Shown piece after piece: positions 23,002-35,121 of a DNA stretch of 64,000 nucleotides. The stretch spans positions 46,368,911-46,432,910 of the forward strand of contig NC_037088.1 of the NCBI RefSeq assembly GCF_002994745.2. Reading direction: 5' to 3'. The position numbers and the translations under genes were made by a program. Source of the DNA: Rosa chinensis (taxonomy: Eukaryota > Streptophyta > Magnoliopsida > Rosales > Rosaceae). The notes under the pieces are model-generated. The model ran no database searches. It was not told the DNA's origin and saw only the letters and a program-made list of their open reading frames with translations. How positions within the stretch are numbered: the stretch's first letter is position 1; every line of letters begins with the position of its first letter.

Positions 23002-24438
23002 GTCTCAAAACCCCAGTCGTTGATTGCTCGGTTATACAGAGCAAGATATTTCCCACATTGCTCCTTTTGGGAAGCGAAAGTGGGAGACTCTCCATCCTTC
23101 TCTTGGAGGAGCATCTTGAATGGTAGGGTAGTTCTAAGAGCAGGAGTGCAATGGAAAATTAGAGATGGAAAGCAGGTGCATATATGGACTGATAAGTGGC
23201 TTCCAGTGACATCACCTTTCTTGATTCACAAGCCTCCAAACACCGAGATGCAGTTTGTAGAAGACTTGATTAATGAGGATACTAGGCAATGGATTCCAGC
23301 CTCATTAAATGCTCTCTTTCCATCACATATTGCTGCCAGGATTTTGAGTATACCTTTAAGTAGAAGAACTTGCCCGGATAAACTTATTTGGAGCCTGGAG
23401 AAAAGAGGTTATTATTCCGTCAAGTCTGCATATTGGATAGCTAGATAACAAGTCCTTCCAAATGTTTTAACTTCCACTGCAAATGGTGACCCTTTCAAGG
23501 AACTTTGGAGAAAGTTGTGGAAGGCAAAGGTTCCGGGCAAAGTCCATATTTGCATATGGCGGGCATGCAATAACTTGCTACCAACAAGAAGTGGCTATTA
23601 CTCAAGGGCGGGGAGGTAAACTGCCTACTTTGTAACTCTAAAGTTGAGTCAGTCTCACACTTGTACTTTTTGTAAGTGCCCTCTTGTAGAAAGCATTTTA
23701 TTTGCTCCTCCTTTTAACCTATAAGGCAATATTCTAGATTCTCTTGATTTTAAAGAATGGATGTTGGAAAGAGCTATGCAACTAAAGTATGATGTATTTG
23801 AGAAACTCCTCATGATTATATGGGCGCTATGGAGAAACCAGAACAATTGTTTGTGGCAAAACAAAATCCAAACTACTCCAGACCTGATTCTAAGCAGTTT
23901 TGCTTGGCCGGAAGACTTTCAGAAAGTACATGGTGTTGATAAAAAACCATCTGCACCGAGACAGAATAGGTGGACACCCGCTGCAGAAAAGCGCCGTACC
24001 TTAAATGTCGATGCAGCTTTTCTCCCAAATCATTCTCAAGGAGGCATTGGTGGAGTGCTGCAAGATGCCAACGGACTTTGCAAGGCTGCTTTCATGAGGC
24101 CTATACCCCATACTACTTCCCCAAAGCAATGCGAGTTGCTGGCACTAAGAGAAGGCTTGGATTTGCTCCACTCCCTCCAAGAACATGATGTAATGGTATA
24201 CAATGATTGCCTTGAGGCCTTTTCTGAAATACAGTGTCAGGATCATAGTCTTCTAGCAAATGGAGGAATTATAGATGATATACATCAAGTCTGGAGTCAA
24301 CTGGCAGGAGTACAAATTAGACATACTTCTAGAACCTCTAATGGAGTTGCACATCGATTAGCAACAGTAGGTTTTAAGGCTACTCATGCTAGTGTATGGT
24401 TTGATCAACCACCGGAATGCATCACTGATGTACTCTAA
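23002..24438 (+). pseudogene. LINE ORF2 C-terminal part: zf-RVT-like region and RNase H
   Basis: The reading frame resumes from the reverse transcriptase thumb with SLIARLYRARYFPHCSFWEA. It continues through SFSWRSIL and WKIRDG, the usual region before the zinc-binding domain of plant LINEs (decayed at about 23450-23680). From 23985 the frame encodes an RNase H-like domain: LNVDAAF (first Asp), CELLALREGLDLL (Glu), VYNDCLEAF (Asp) and SNGVAHRLA near the end. The stop at 24436-24438 is followed by a short 3' UTR and an A tract. Stops near 23447 and in the zf-RVT region show it is dead. Confidence 0.85.
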
Positions 24439-24892
24439 CATGATTGTACAAGGCTCCCTTGAGCATGTTTAATGAAAGCTGTGCTCTTAATTAAAAAAAA
24501 ACCATTTGCCAAATCTCATATATTACAACTCTCAACCAAAAAAGAAAGCTTGATAGTGTAGAAGAAAATTCAAACTTCAATAGAAGCTGCTATGAGAGTA
24601 TGAGTAGTATTTCTCGTAGTACATTGTAAATTACAGAAGAAAAAAATGTTGCAATTTGGCAGCAAGGTATTAACATTATTGACAAACAATCCATTTCAAA
24701 CATGGGCAACATATCTCATTTCATCAACTGCTATGAATCTATGCCATGTGAGTGATATGACTCTATTTAACATGTTGATTGATGTACAACATGCTCAAAT
24801 GAACCTGTCTTGCTCTTTTATCTCTTCAACAAGGGTCTGGAACTAATTTTGAAGAACAAAAAAACACCAGAACTTGAATAAAATGAAAAAAT

Positions 24893-25275
24893 CAAGACCT
24901 GTTCTGACTGCAGGTGCGAAAGTTGTGTCCCATTTGGCTACATTGTCCGCAGTGTGTTATTGCCCTCCTTTTGGCCACGAGCTGACGCTCATGAGAGCTA
25001 TTCTCACTGCAGGTGCAAACGTTGTGTCTTGTTTGGTCACATAGACTGCAGTGCTTTGGTCTCTTTCTGACCCCGAGCCCACGCTCATGAATGTGCGGTG
25101 GTCTGAGGGAAAGAACGGAGTTATGCATGTCTAGGAGTCGAAGGGCTGACCTCCAAGGTTGTGCCCCGTTTAGCCACATTGCACTGTATTGGCCACCTTC
25201 TGGCCACAAGCCCACAACCATGAATGCGTGGTGTTTGGCTAATGTGTGGTCGTACAAGGGAAAGAATGGGGACAT
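24893..25275 (-). pseudogene. Zinc-knuckle fragment, copy B (two CCHC-like units)
   Basis: The minus strand reads KHCSLCDQTRHNVCTCSENS and then THCGQCSQMGHNFRTCSQNR, two zinc-knuckle units about 25 residues apart. The fragment ends at a stop near 24893. The source is probably the C-terminus of a Mutator-like transposase, as for copy A at 4255-4620. Upstream it decays into non-homologous frames. It is not an intact gene. Confidence 0.5.
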
Positions 25276-25319
25276 GAACGTCTTGACGTTGGAGGGTTGA
25301 CCTATGTGGCTGGGCAGAA

Positions 25320-27530
25320 GGTTGGCTGGCCTATAATCTATTCTGCATGGTTTCTACAATTGGAATCGAGAAGGTAAATTGGTAAAAAGATAAGATATGA
25401 GGTGTGAGAACTTAGCAGTAGAAGTTTCCATAAGGGATATATAGGCAGTCAAAATGGCGAGTACAGCCTGTAAGTTATTTGTTCAAGTATAGGATCATAT
25501 ATCCTAGACGTTGTTTGTACCCACATTTGCATGTCCACTCAGACATAGCTAATGTGCGTAATTAGATTGATTTCTAGTTACAATGAGCCGCTCAAAAGGT
25601 AATTGAGGGCCGATAGATAGAGATATTGGCCAATGAATAATTGGACAATTCATTTTGGTCCAAGACAAGTCACATAAGAACTAGGCCGATAGAGGGTTTC
25701 GAAAGTTAGGCCATTGGTTATCGGCCGGCCCGTAGTCATTGGTTTATTGTCTAAAAGCCCATTGGCCAATACTCTAATTGGTTTCCAATCCGAACTCAAC
25801 TTAGAAAGATAATGGCCGATTGTCAGAGAGGCCGATAAGTGATAAAGGTGAAATTTGATCAAGTAGTATTTCAATCGAGTTGAAGTTCCTGTCAGCCGAT
25901 GAGGAGAGTTCAATCCACGATAGCCTACTTCAAGATTAATTGCATGCTGTTGATGACGTCCATCTAAGCCAATCCGGATAGAGTCCAGCGTCAAGTCAGC
26001 CGACGATAAGTATTGAAGCCGAATCAAGATAGAGTCACTGAGCCAAGAGGAGGCCGAATTCCACTCAACTTCAAAGAGTCAAGAGATCAGTTCAAGTCAC
26101 AAAGAAGCTGATATAAATAGAAGCATCGACAGAAGACAACAGACACAACTCCAGAAACTCAATCCATCAAGCTTTTCTTATTTCGTTTTACCTTTTGCAT
26201 AGGTAGAATTTCCGTCTGTTTCCTTAGTTTATTTGCTCTGCTAGTTACAATCTCAGTTACTTTACCTTTCTTGTAGCCTAGTATCGATTTTGAATTGTTC
26301 TCTTTGTTTTCTTTCAAACAATAGTTGATAATTTTCAGCCATTCCAGATTTCAGTTTTGTTGTTATTTATCTTTTATTTGCTCCTTATTGTCTTTATGCT
26401 TTACTTGTTTGATCATGCTATTTACTGTTCGTAGTTGCATAGTAGCTATTAATCTTATATGTACTCATATTCTCATAACCGCACCTAACTCACCCGACCT
26501 TCAGCCACCAAGTCCTTAATCTAGAGGCATCGAACTGCAGTCGAGAATAAGTTCCTTCCTCGGCTAACAATTGCTTGATAAGTCAGATTTACACCCACTA
26601 CACCTACAGTTGCACACTTGGCCTTCTGGCCGTGTGCTGGCACGCTCAGCATTCTATTCATTGAGAAGGACATTTGTTCCTTGATCCCTCGGTTGTATAG
26701 GCCGAGGTGATTTTCAGAGGCAACAGACGTATAGATAATATGTTTGACCACTTACTATGTAGCTTCTAGCTACATTTAGAATTTTATTAAACACAGGAAA
26801 TGATCAAAGATACCCAAATAGGTGGGTGGAATACTGCACAAAGGAAAGATGTTTAAAGGAACTTTCATATGTATCTTTTAGATACAAGAACATTTTACTC
26901 ATGAGTGAGTGCTAGATCTGCGATCTCAAACCCTAGTCATCGTGGCATGAATGTTTGCATTGTTCGCACTTTTCATTCATGGCTGATCGTTGAAATGCGA
27001 CTTACTTATTGGCGGAGGTGATAGTTGATGCATCTGTAGTGTGGAATGGAGAAATCTAACTTCGATAGCGAGTAGATTCCCAAGTTAGAAAACTGGGAAC
27101 TCAGTTTTCAATTTTTCACTGCTTTTGCTACATCCTATCATAAGCCTGTTGCCAAATTATAAAGTTGGAGGTAGATTAAAATTATTCGGCCGGGTACCTC
27201 AATTTGTAACTTTATGGCTCTAATTTATGAGTTAGATCAGCTGGAAATTAGAGTTAGCTAGCTCTTTTCAGTATCATGATCGTTATGAGGTGTAAGGGAT
27301 TAGAACTCAATATTGAGAACCTAGCCCAAGTATTTTATGTTGGACATCTGGTTCGTGGTTATGAGACCTTGATCTCATAAAAACAATATCTCATCTGATT
27401 TATGAATTGTGTTCATTTCATGCATCTTGTACAAATGGAGATATGTTTTTGAACCTTAAACATCAGTTGTAGACTCATAGACTCATGACTCGCATCAACC
27501 TTGAAAATATATTAAGCTGATGGTGGTTTT
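25320..27530. other. Unassigned AT-rich intergenic sequence
   Basis: I find no supported gene. A TATA-like TATAAATA at 26112-26119, followed by a pyrimidine-rich stretch, resembles an LTR promoter and leader. GCCGAT/GGCCGATA words recur at 25600-26000. Near 26635 the sequence GTGTGCTGGCACGCTCAGC faintly resembles a primer-binding region. No LTR pair or TSD could be found, so I leave it unclassified. Confidence 0.4.
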
Positions 27531-27790
27531 CTGAAAGAACTAAAGGAAATAGAGAGAAAATGAAAGAAAACAAAAAATTCGAAGAAGAAATGGGGCTTCA
27601 TTACTGATAGAGATGAGTTTGTATAGATGCTTATAGTTAGCTAAGGAGCTGCAGATGACTTATACGTGGCATACAGCTGACAAACTAACAAATAGCTAAC
27701 AACTAAATAACCAGCTTAATCAACAACTGATTACCACGTACAGTAACAAAGAAATGACTGAATGGAATAGTAACTCTAACACCCCTCCTC
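27530..27790 (-). mobile_element. Copia-like LTR remnant with polypurine tract
   Basis: On the minus strand GAGGAGGGG (27782-27790) is followed directly by TGTTAGAGTTACTATTCC, the usual polypurine tract and LTR start of many plant Copia elements. The LTR can be followed for about 250 bp to a CTTTCA end near 27530. The internal region upstream is missing or unrecognisable, so this is a 3'-end remnant. Confidence 0.5.
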
Positions 27791-28437
27791 AGCTTGAAGA
27801 TTGGATACAAGCTGCAAGTTGCAAGCTGCTGCAAAGAAAGCTAATGGTGCCTCAACATTTTCAACTCTCAAATCTCTTGTTTAGTGTACGGATTTTGTCA
27901 ATAACGTACATATGATGCTTTCTACACTTTGATGAAGACGAGAAAGTACCATTACACATTGGTTAGAAATTTTGCAGCGCATGATCCTCGCAACTGAAGT
28001 TTTATGGGTGCTAAAGGTAAGTGGGATTGACTATGTCATCATTATGCAGAGACACTTAATTGTTAATTCTACTGCTAGCTGAATGAACTCGATCTGGTAC
28101 TGCATAAGTGCATATATAGTTTACATTGTTTACGATTTTCATTTATTTTGGTTTTCGTTAATCACATTTCTTTGAAACCGGACATACTTGCATGCAGAGG
28201 TGATACTTGATGGATCCTAGTGCAGAGCGGAAGAAACCTGAAGTACCGCAGGATCCTGGGAACTTGATCTACACTGCTCGTGCTCCGGAGTTCAAGCCGA
28301 AGAAAACCTAACTCCAGAGTTCAAGCGGAATAAAACTGGGAACTTGATCTAGCTCGTGCTACCTTCTATCGCATTGTGAATTTGGAGATTAAAGTTGTGG
28401 GGGTTGCCTCAGTGATTGATATCACAGAAACAATGTC
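27791..28437. other. Intergenic stretch with a short coding-like piece
   Basis: Around 28208-28310 the plus strand reads MDPSAERKKPEVPQDPGNLI in one frame, and related words (GAGGTGATAGTTGATG) occur near 27015. No family is recognisable and no gene is called. Confidence 0.3.
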
Positions 28438-29731
28438 ATAAAAACTAGGGCTGGCCTCGGGTCGGTTTTGTAGTTTCAATGACTGAACCCGGATCCGGAA
28501 CCGACAAGTGTTTTCGGTTCGGGTTTGCTATTTTTTTTTATCAAGAACCGAACCGACCATTCTCGGGTGGGTTTCTCGGTTTTTCGGTTCCAATATCAGT
28601 TCGGTTCCAAGCTCGGTTTTTCGGTTCCAAACTCGGTTCCATATAGAAACACTGCTTTTTTAGCAGTTTCTAGTTTCTAGTTTCCAGTTTTCCTGATTTC
28701 CATACATACATTCAAATGATTCAATATTGCACAATCTATTCACGCATTCAAACTCAACATTATCTACAATCTACATATTCAACAATCAACAATCAACAAT
28801 CAACATCAACATATCAAATAAGCAATTCCCCAAACTGTGAAAGCATGAAAGATGAAACTGATGAAAGCATTAAAGTTAAACCATCAAACACTCAAAACTC
28901 TCAAACTGTCAAGCACTCAACACTCAACACTCAGCAATACAACTACAAATTGCAGTTTCCTGCAAACTCCCAAAACTCTCAAACTGTCAAACACTCAACA
29001 CTCAAAATCTGCAGAACTGCAAAATAGCAGATTACAGAACAATGCAAACTGCAGCAAATAAAAATAAACAATGCAACAAAATAATACACATTCCCAGTAA
29101 ATTGCAGCAAATAAAAATAAACAATAGACTGTCCAATTTGGATAATTTTTTCTGCTTTTTCTTCTTGGTTGTAGGGGCTGAAGCCGAAGCTTCAGAACTC
29201 TTGGTTGCTCTGCCACTTGGTGCAGATCCAGATGCAGCAGTAGTGTGATCAGGAATAGGATCATTAGTGAGAGCCAGTAAAGAATCAGCAAAGAAAGGAA
29301 ACAACGACCCAAATGGTGGACCAGGTAATTAAAGAAGTGCAAAAAAGAGTTAAGAATAGTACTGTGATCGGAACTGAATATAGTGTGCATTTGATTTAGT
29401 AGATTTATCCATCACATAGTCGAAATTATATAAGTGATTTGTCCAAGCATTAAGTTCAACTATGAATAGAATTGTAGTTAATGATTGCACGTTAAATGCA
29501 GTGGAGCATGGATAGGTACCAATAGTTTCCTAAATCTTCTTATGACTCAGTTATGTGGTTGCACAATACCAACTAAGTATCTCTAGATTAAGAATTAGCA
29601 TCAAATACTTTCAACTTCAAGGTCCTGTTACTAGGTCAGTGTATGCTAATCGCTAGACTAACATAAATATCATGCAACCAGGATCATATCTATCTAGCCA
29701 GAGCTTCAAGATGTTGGACCAAGGAAATTAC

Positions 29732-29813
29732 CATCATTCTGGCATATGCAGACCCTGTACGACCAGCTCCAATCACACCAACAGTCTGCCCTTTTAGCAA
29801 GTTTCCCACAAAC
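29732..29813 (-). pseudogene. Captured single exon of a hydroxypyruvate reductase (HPR1-like) gene
   Basis: An 82-bp minus-strand segment is bounded by an AACGGCAG acceptor and a GTAATT donor. It encodes FVGNLLKGQTVGVIGAGRTG and then SAYARMM. This matches the NAD(P)-binding start of plant peroxisomal hydroxypyruvate reductase (D-2-hydroxyacid dehydrogenase family), with the GxGxxG loop as GAGRTG; a branched residue is usual where Thr is seen here. The real enzyme is about 380 residues and reduces hydroxypyruvate to glycerate in photorespiration. Only this one exon is present, with intron flanks, so it was copied as DNA rather than retroposed. It cannot encode an enzyme, but its splice sites could cause exonisation. 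Confidence 0.75.
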
Positions 29814-30785
29814 CTGCCGTTGTAAAGGAAACAAATCAACAGCGGGAGACACATGAAATGTATAATGAAGATGAAAACTGCTCTTTGAAATTGACAAACA
29901 CATGCAAACTGCTCTTTGAAATTGACAAATGAATGCATAATGAAGATGAAATCAGACAGGAAACAGCCACAATTAAAGACCAATCTATTTAAGATAGTTG
30001 TATACAATGAAAGCATTCACTGAAGATATAATTGCAGAGCAGCAGTATCTTTTCATATATTATAGTCAATAACTGTATCCATTTTCCTAACTGTGCCCAC
30101 TCAAATAGTTAAAACCCGGCATCAGCAGTAAGAGTTTAATATAATTAGTATAAGCAATGCAAATATGCAATCAACAGAATTAACCACCACAGTGGCTCAA
30201 ACCACATTCAGTTATAAACTTATAATCATCACAATTCCAAGAAACTAAATTTTTCTCGAAAACTATACAAAGAACATATATTTATATAAACCAGAGACCC
30301 AATTGGCACATAACACAAATTAAAGTAGCAGAATTAACTCTAGGGCATCAAATCTCAAATTTCACTAGGGATTCTGGAGCTTACCAATTTCAATCGAAGT
30401 GCTCATGGGCATCACAGGCTATGGACTCTGGAGCTTAACAATTTCACTCGAAATCACAGGGCCACATGCTATGGTCGCTGGACTGCACTCACTGCAAGAC
30501 TGGGTTCAAACGAAAAGGAAAAAGTAGTCAGATTTCACGGGAAATTGCAAAGCGATGAGAGTATAGCGAGAAAAATGAAAGGATTGAAAGCTTACATTGA
30601 CCCATGGCCCAAATCGAAGACGGATCATCAACCAAATCCCAGGCGGAGTTGCATCAACCAAATCGCAGATGCGATGTTTCTGGGTTAGTCGCGCTCGTCT
30701 GGGTTATTCGCGCTCGTCTGGAATACTTGGCCTCGCTCGTCTGGATCTGACCGGCTGAGAGAGTGAGAGAGTCAGAGTCAGATCT

Positions 30786-33700
30786 TGTGATGCCCCGGAA
30801 ATTCGTAATTATTTTCCGAGGATTTTCCGGAATTAATTTTATAACAGTTGGACGATTTCGTGGCTTGTGGACGGAGCGGAAGTGTTTCGGACGAATTTTT
30901 ATTCGAAAAGTATGGTTTTAGGGGGTTTGAAAAGGTTGACTTTTTATACGTTGGGATTCTCCGAAAACTTCCTTCACGAAAGTTGTAGAGCGCGTCGATA
31001 CGAGTTCGTGGATATGTAGAACGCGAGAATCGGAGTTCGTATGAGAAAGTTATGGCCATTGGAAGGAATTTCCATTTTAGTATAAATAGAAGTTTCCCGA
31101 AGGAGAAACTTACTATTTTCATTTCCTTCCATTTCCGGAAACTCATTTTTTTTCTCTCCCTTTTTCTCTCTCGGTCGATACCTTCAGTATCGAAGAAAAC
31201 CGCCTGACCCGACCCGAACCCGGCCGATCCGACCCGACTTTTCCGGCCAACTGCGGCGGTCTCCGGCCGTGAAACTTGACCAGCAGGGTCGTCTACTCCG
31301 TCTGGTCGTCCCTCTGGTGGTCTCTATCGCCGATTCTTCTCCACGGCGGCGCTGCAAGGCGGTGCAGCCTTGTGTTTTCGGACCCGGCCAGAAAACACAA
31401 CTCCGGCGACTTCATGGCTTCAACGATTCCTTGGTTGAGCTCAGAATAGCTTCGCTGATCGATCCTTGGTGGTTGTTTGGATCGATTCACGTGAAACTTC
31501 GATCAACTCGGATTGGATCACTGTTCACGGCTTGTGAGGTAGTTTTCGATCCCTTAAGCTTGTTTTCTGACTTCGATCCAGTTATGAAAGTTCACAAGCA
31601 TGCTTAGATGAAGCTTTTTGATGTTGGGAGTTTTGTGAAATAATGAGTTTTTGGCCGGCGGCGGTGCACCACCGTCTGTGGTGGCGTTCCGGCGGTGTTC
31701 CGGCCACTTAAGGAATTGGTTTTGGTATTATATATGTTCTACTCGTTGATACGAGCGTTTCGATATATAATATGCAAATTTTGGAGTTCGTATGGAATTG
31801 TTATGATTTTTGCCGTTTCATACCGATCGATTTATTCGATCCTTGAGGATTCGAGCGTCCGATCGACTTGTGGTTTGGTCACATCGATTGTGGACATATT
31901 CCGGGGACTTTGGGAGGCCTCGGATGCGGTTTCGCCTCATTTGGCGTCACCTTGGGAACTTTGGTTCGATTTAGGGTTTCGAACCCCTTGTGATTCGTTG
32001 ACTGAATGAGAGCTGTAATTCCTTAGGTACGTGACGTAGTACTCCTTGGACGGCTATTTTGTGGATTGGCTGCCTTGTCCTGAATTGAAGACGCAGCGGG
32101 AGTTTCGAGGTGAGTAATCTCACAAGGTTCATTTGTGAACGAATTACCTTTATCGTTTGTTGGGGAAATCTCACGATAATTGTTATGAGTATGATCGATA
32201 TGTGTTATGAGCAGGATCGATGTTTGCTATGAGTAGAATCGATATTTGTTATGAACAGGATTGATATTTGTTATGAGCAGGATCAATATTTGTTATGAAT
32301 ATGATCGATATTTGTTATGAGCATGACTACCCTATTGTCTTGGAGTTATTAGGTTAACTACGACTATAGTTGGTATTAGTGGCATTTATGAATGGATGAC
32401 TATGTGTGTCTATATATATATTATGGGGTATATATATATACATATATATTCATGTATTAGTGACTTCGTGGTGAATCTTTGTGATGATTGTCATGAAAAG
32501 CTTATGTAAGAATATTTGTGTAATGAATCGATGACATCAGTATGGTGAATCTTTGTGATGATTGTCATGTAAAGCTTGTATAGAAATATCTATGTGATGA
32601 CCAGCGAAATCTATGTGATGATCGCTATCTATGTGATGACCAGCGAAATCTATGTGATGATCGCTATCTATGTGATGACCAGCGAAATCTATGTGATGAT
32701 CGCTATCTATGTGATGACCAGCGAAATCTATGTGATGATCGCTATCTATGTGATGACCAGCGAAATCTATGTGATGATCGCTATCTATGTGATGACCAAC
32801 GAAATCTATGTGATGATCGCTATCTGGGCGATGAGTGGCGATATCTGCGTGAATCTATGTGATGATCCTTGAAATCTAAGTGATGATTAGTAGGATGATG
32901 CAAATCTAGGTGATGATCGGTGGAAATCTGTGCGATGATCAGTGTGATGACTGCTCGGTAGCGGAGCTGAATTGTTATTAAGTTAACAAAGATCGAGAGG
33001 ACTGCTGTGATGGTTGGGGCTACCTACAGACGTCAGAGTGTGGGACTTCGATGACTACCTTGTCTTGAATTGTTTGACTTAATGTGACCTCCTGAACTAA
33101 ATTATATGCAGGGGTTACTATGAATTGTTTTGCTTGTTTTGATATGTGATTTCCTTGATTTCTCCTTGATTGTATTGATTGATGGTTTGATTTACATTAA
33201 GAGCCATAGCGGTTATGAACTGTACTCTGTAGTGAGGATAGGAAGGTGATTCATTGTTCTTCACCTTTGATGTCATGTTGATGACAAAAACTCCTAGGGG
33301 GGGAAATGGGAAATGAGTGTGATGTTGGAATTCGCCATAGTGCGTTAGGATGGCGTTAAACATTTCTTGAGGAAGTCTTGTTTGACCTAAATTTGTGTAA
33401 TTGGATGCTAGGATTGAGGTTATGAGCAGAAGGCTTTTGTGAAATTTGTGTAATTGGTTTTGAGTTACTCATACGAGCTTCATAAGCTTACCGGGTTTGT
33501 TGTGTGGAACCCGGTGCACTATTCAATGGAATGGTGTAGGGGTTAATCCTGCAGGTCGAGGAGATCGTGGCTGAAGCTGAGGTGACGCCTGTGCAGCTTT
33601 ATGGTAGGAAGCTATCTTTGTGACTTTACCGTTGTTAAGGACTTCCGTTGTATAGTTACTCTGAGCTGCATTTACGTTTTTTTTTGTTGTTGACAATTTA

Positions 33701-33894
33701 TTTCGTAAGCATTGTAATATATAACTCTATGGAGCGAGTTTATATTAACTTTGAGGGTTCAGGGCATCAATATCTGTGTAAGTTAAAGGGAAAAAGATTC
33801 CAGGTATTTTGTATTGATGACTGGACGTTCACGCATATATAATTATGGGGTTATATATATCGATTTTCATGTGTGTAAAATCAGGGGCGTGACA
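30786..33894 (+). mobile_element. Solo LTR, about 3.1 kb, inserted in the hAT element
   Basis: GATCT flanks it at 30781-30785 and 33895-33899. It starts TGTGATGCCCC and ends GGGGCGTGACA. No second copy of the ends, no internal gag or pol and no primer-binding site are visible, so it is best read as a solo LTR left by LTR-LTR recombination. A TATAAATAG box lies near 31081, followed by a CT-rich leader. Phrases such as GAAAGTTGTAGAG and AACCCGGTGCACTA remind me of Tekay/Del-type Gypsy LTRs, which is inference. An array of 39-bp repeats lies within it. Confidence 0.75.
32586..32830 (+). repeat. 39-bp minisatellite, about six copies
   Basis: Each unit joins two related halves, ATCTATGTGATGATCGCT (18 bp) and ATCTATGTGATGACCAGCGA plus A (21 bp). 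Because 39 is a multiple of three, one frame stays open and would read IYVMTSEIYVMIA repeatedly. I treat that as a by-product of the array, not a gene. More diverged units (GATGATC words) continue to about 32960 and start near 32200. Confidence 0.9.
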
Positions 33895-34921
33895 GATCTG
33901 ATCTAGGATAGAGACTGAGAGAGTGAGAGTTAGAGGGAAGAGATAAATTTTTAAGGTTTTGATTGAATGGACAGGAGATTATGAGATAAAATGGAAGGTT
34001 CTGATCGCATACAAGTAGTGACTGATCACATGAGAAATGGTCTATTTTACATAAATAAGCTCAGCCTTATTATCCAATTATACACTGACATCTATATTTC
34101 GGTTCTAAGGAGGTTTTAAAAACAAGCACCGGAACCGAACCGTGAAAACAACACCAAGAACCGAACCAAGAAAATTGCAAACACATATGTCATAGAACCG
34201 AACCGAACCGAGACTTTCGGTGCGGTTCGGTGCTGTTCCTTCGGTTTTACGGTTCCAAATCCCAGCCCTAGTAAAAACCAAACGAGTTCATTCTTAACAC
34301 GGCTCATGGATTTTTGGCAACATATATAGTTAGTCTAAAATAAGCTAGATTCTTTAATAAAAAAAATAGCAAATATTTGATGACCATGTTTATCCATAAT
34401 TTGTTTACATTGTTTTCTCAGTTCACTTGAGAAGAGTAAAAGTGTAAAACACATGTAGACAGCAGGGCCGGATCTACGTATACCACCTGGGTGGGCTTAA
34501 ACCATTGGGTGGGTTCGAGATTCAGTATATGTAATGTACATTATGTAGGTTCCTGCACAGTTGGCTGACAGGCTTTGCTATCATCAAAGCAACCCAAGTT
34601 CAAGCCCTCTTATGTTTCTTTTTTTGTTTACTTATTCCTATTGCCTTCCACTCACTCATATTTATTTTACTTATGAGTCTTTCTAAATGTACCCAGCAAA
34701 TACCTAACTCATAGTTATTTTACTTATGAGTCTTTCTAAGTGTACCCAGCAAATACGTAAGTACACTAAACAAATTTTTTACACCCAGCAAACTTATAAT
34801 TCTCTAACTACACTCAGCTAGTTTTCCCATCATACCCAGCAAATTCACACACCCAACAAAACTCATACATCCTAAGGAAGTAAACCAAACACGTACACCC
34901 AGCATTAAGAATTTAGAATTT

Positions 34922-35113
34922 GGATGATAAAGTGCTGGAACAAAATGATCTCTCAAATTCAATTAAGAATGATGTTTCTGGGGTTTAAAATTCTCTCACT
35001 GATCTCGACTTTAACCTGTCTCAACTGCATAGCTTGGTTTCTGGTTTGGATCGGAAGATATGTTCTCTTGAAGAAAACAGAATTTTGCAAATATGGGTGT
35101 TGCTACTTTGCAA
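34922..35113 (+). pseudogene. DUF1664-like gene fragment, copy A
   Basis: The plus strand reads LDDKVLEQNDLSNSIKNDVS, a stop, then FNLSQLHSLVSGLDRKICSL and, after a frameshift, FANMGVA. This order resembles the coiled-coil core of the plant DUF1664 family (small proteins of unknown role), where a LxGLDxKxxxLE segment is followed by a ...NxGxxYLxNF segment. There is an in-frame TAA and a frameshift, and the N-terminal membrane part is absent. The family assignment is from memory of its motifs. The next piece is separated from it by the hAT insertion. Confidence 0.5.
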
Positions 35114-35121
35114 CTTTGTTA

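Larger units (their letters stand above)
9477..24498 (+). mobile_element. LINE retrotransposon, interrupted by a nested 10.8-kb insertion
   Basis: AAACCATTTGCCAAATC is present at 9460-9476 and 24499-24515, and a short A tract precedes the right copy, as expected of target-primed reverse transcription. Removing 12179-23001 leaves about 4.2 kb. That remainder holds an ORF2-type polyprotein in the order endonuclease, reverse transcriptase, zf-RVT-like region, RNase H. ORF1 is absent, so the element is 5'-truncated just before ORF2. The frame is broken by stops and frameshifts, and the element is dead. Confidence 0.9.
28446..34270. mobile_element. Ac-like non-autonomous hAT element carrying captured exon and solo LTR
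   Basis: The ends are TAGGGCTGG at the left and CCAGCCCTA at the right. The flanking 8-mers ATAAAAAC (28438-28445) and GTAAAAAC (34271-34278) agree at 7 of 8 positions, consistent with a hAT TSD. Both subterminal regions are packed with CGGTTCGG/CCGAACCG words, like the transposase-binding motifs of Ac-type elements. Without the 3.1-kb LTR insertion the element is about 2.7 kb. A Ser/Ala/Lys-rich minus-strand frame at about 29110-29290 may be a relic of the transposase N-terminus, but no catalytic domain is present. Confidence 0.7.

Noticed and set aside
25400..26640. Possible solo LTR or LTR end with TATAAATA at 26112 and a primer-site-like word near 26635
   Set aside because: No TG/CA ends, LTR pair or TSD could be defined.
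31269..31607. 112-codon frame downstream of the TATA box in the solo LTR
   Set aside because: It is short, not family-like and inside an LTR leader; I do not consider it a gene.
32576..32872. 98-codon repetitive frame (IYVMTSEIYVMIA units)
   Set aside because: It follows from a 39-bp minisatellite inside a solo LTR; there is no start context, domain or conservation.
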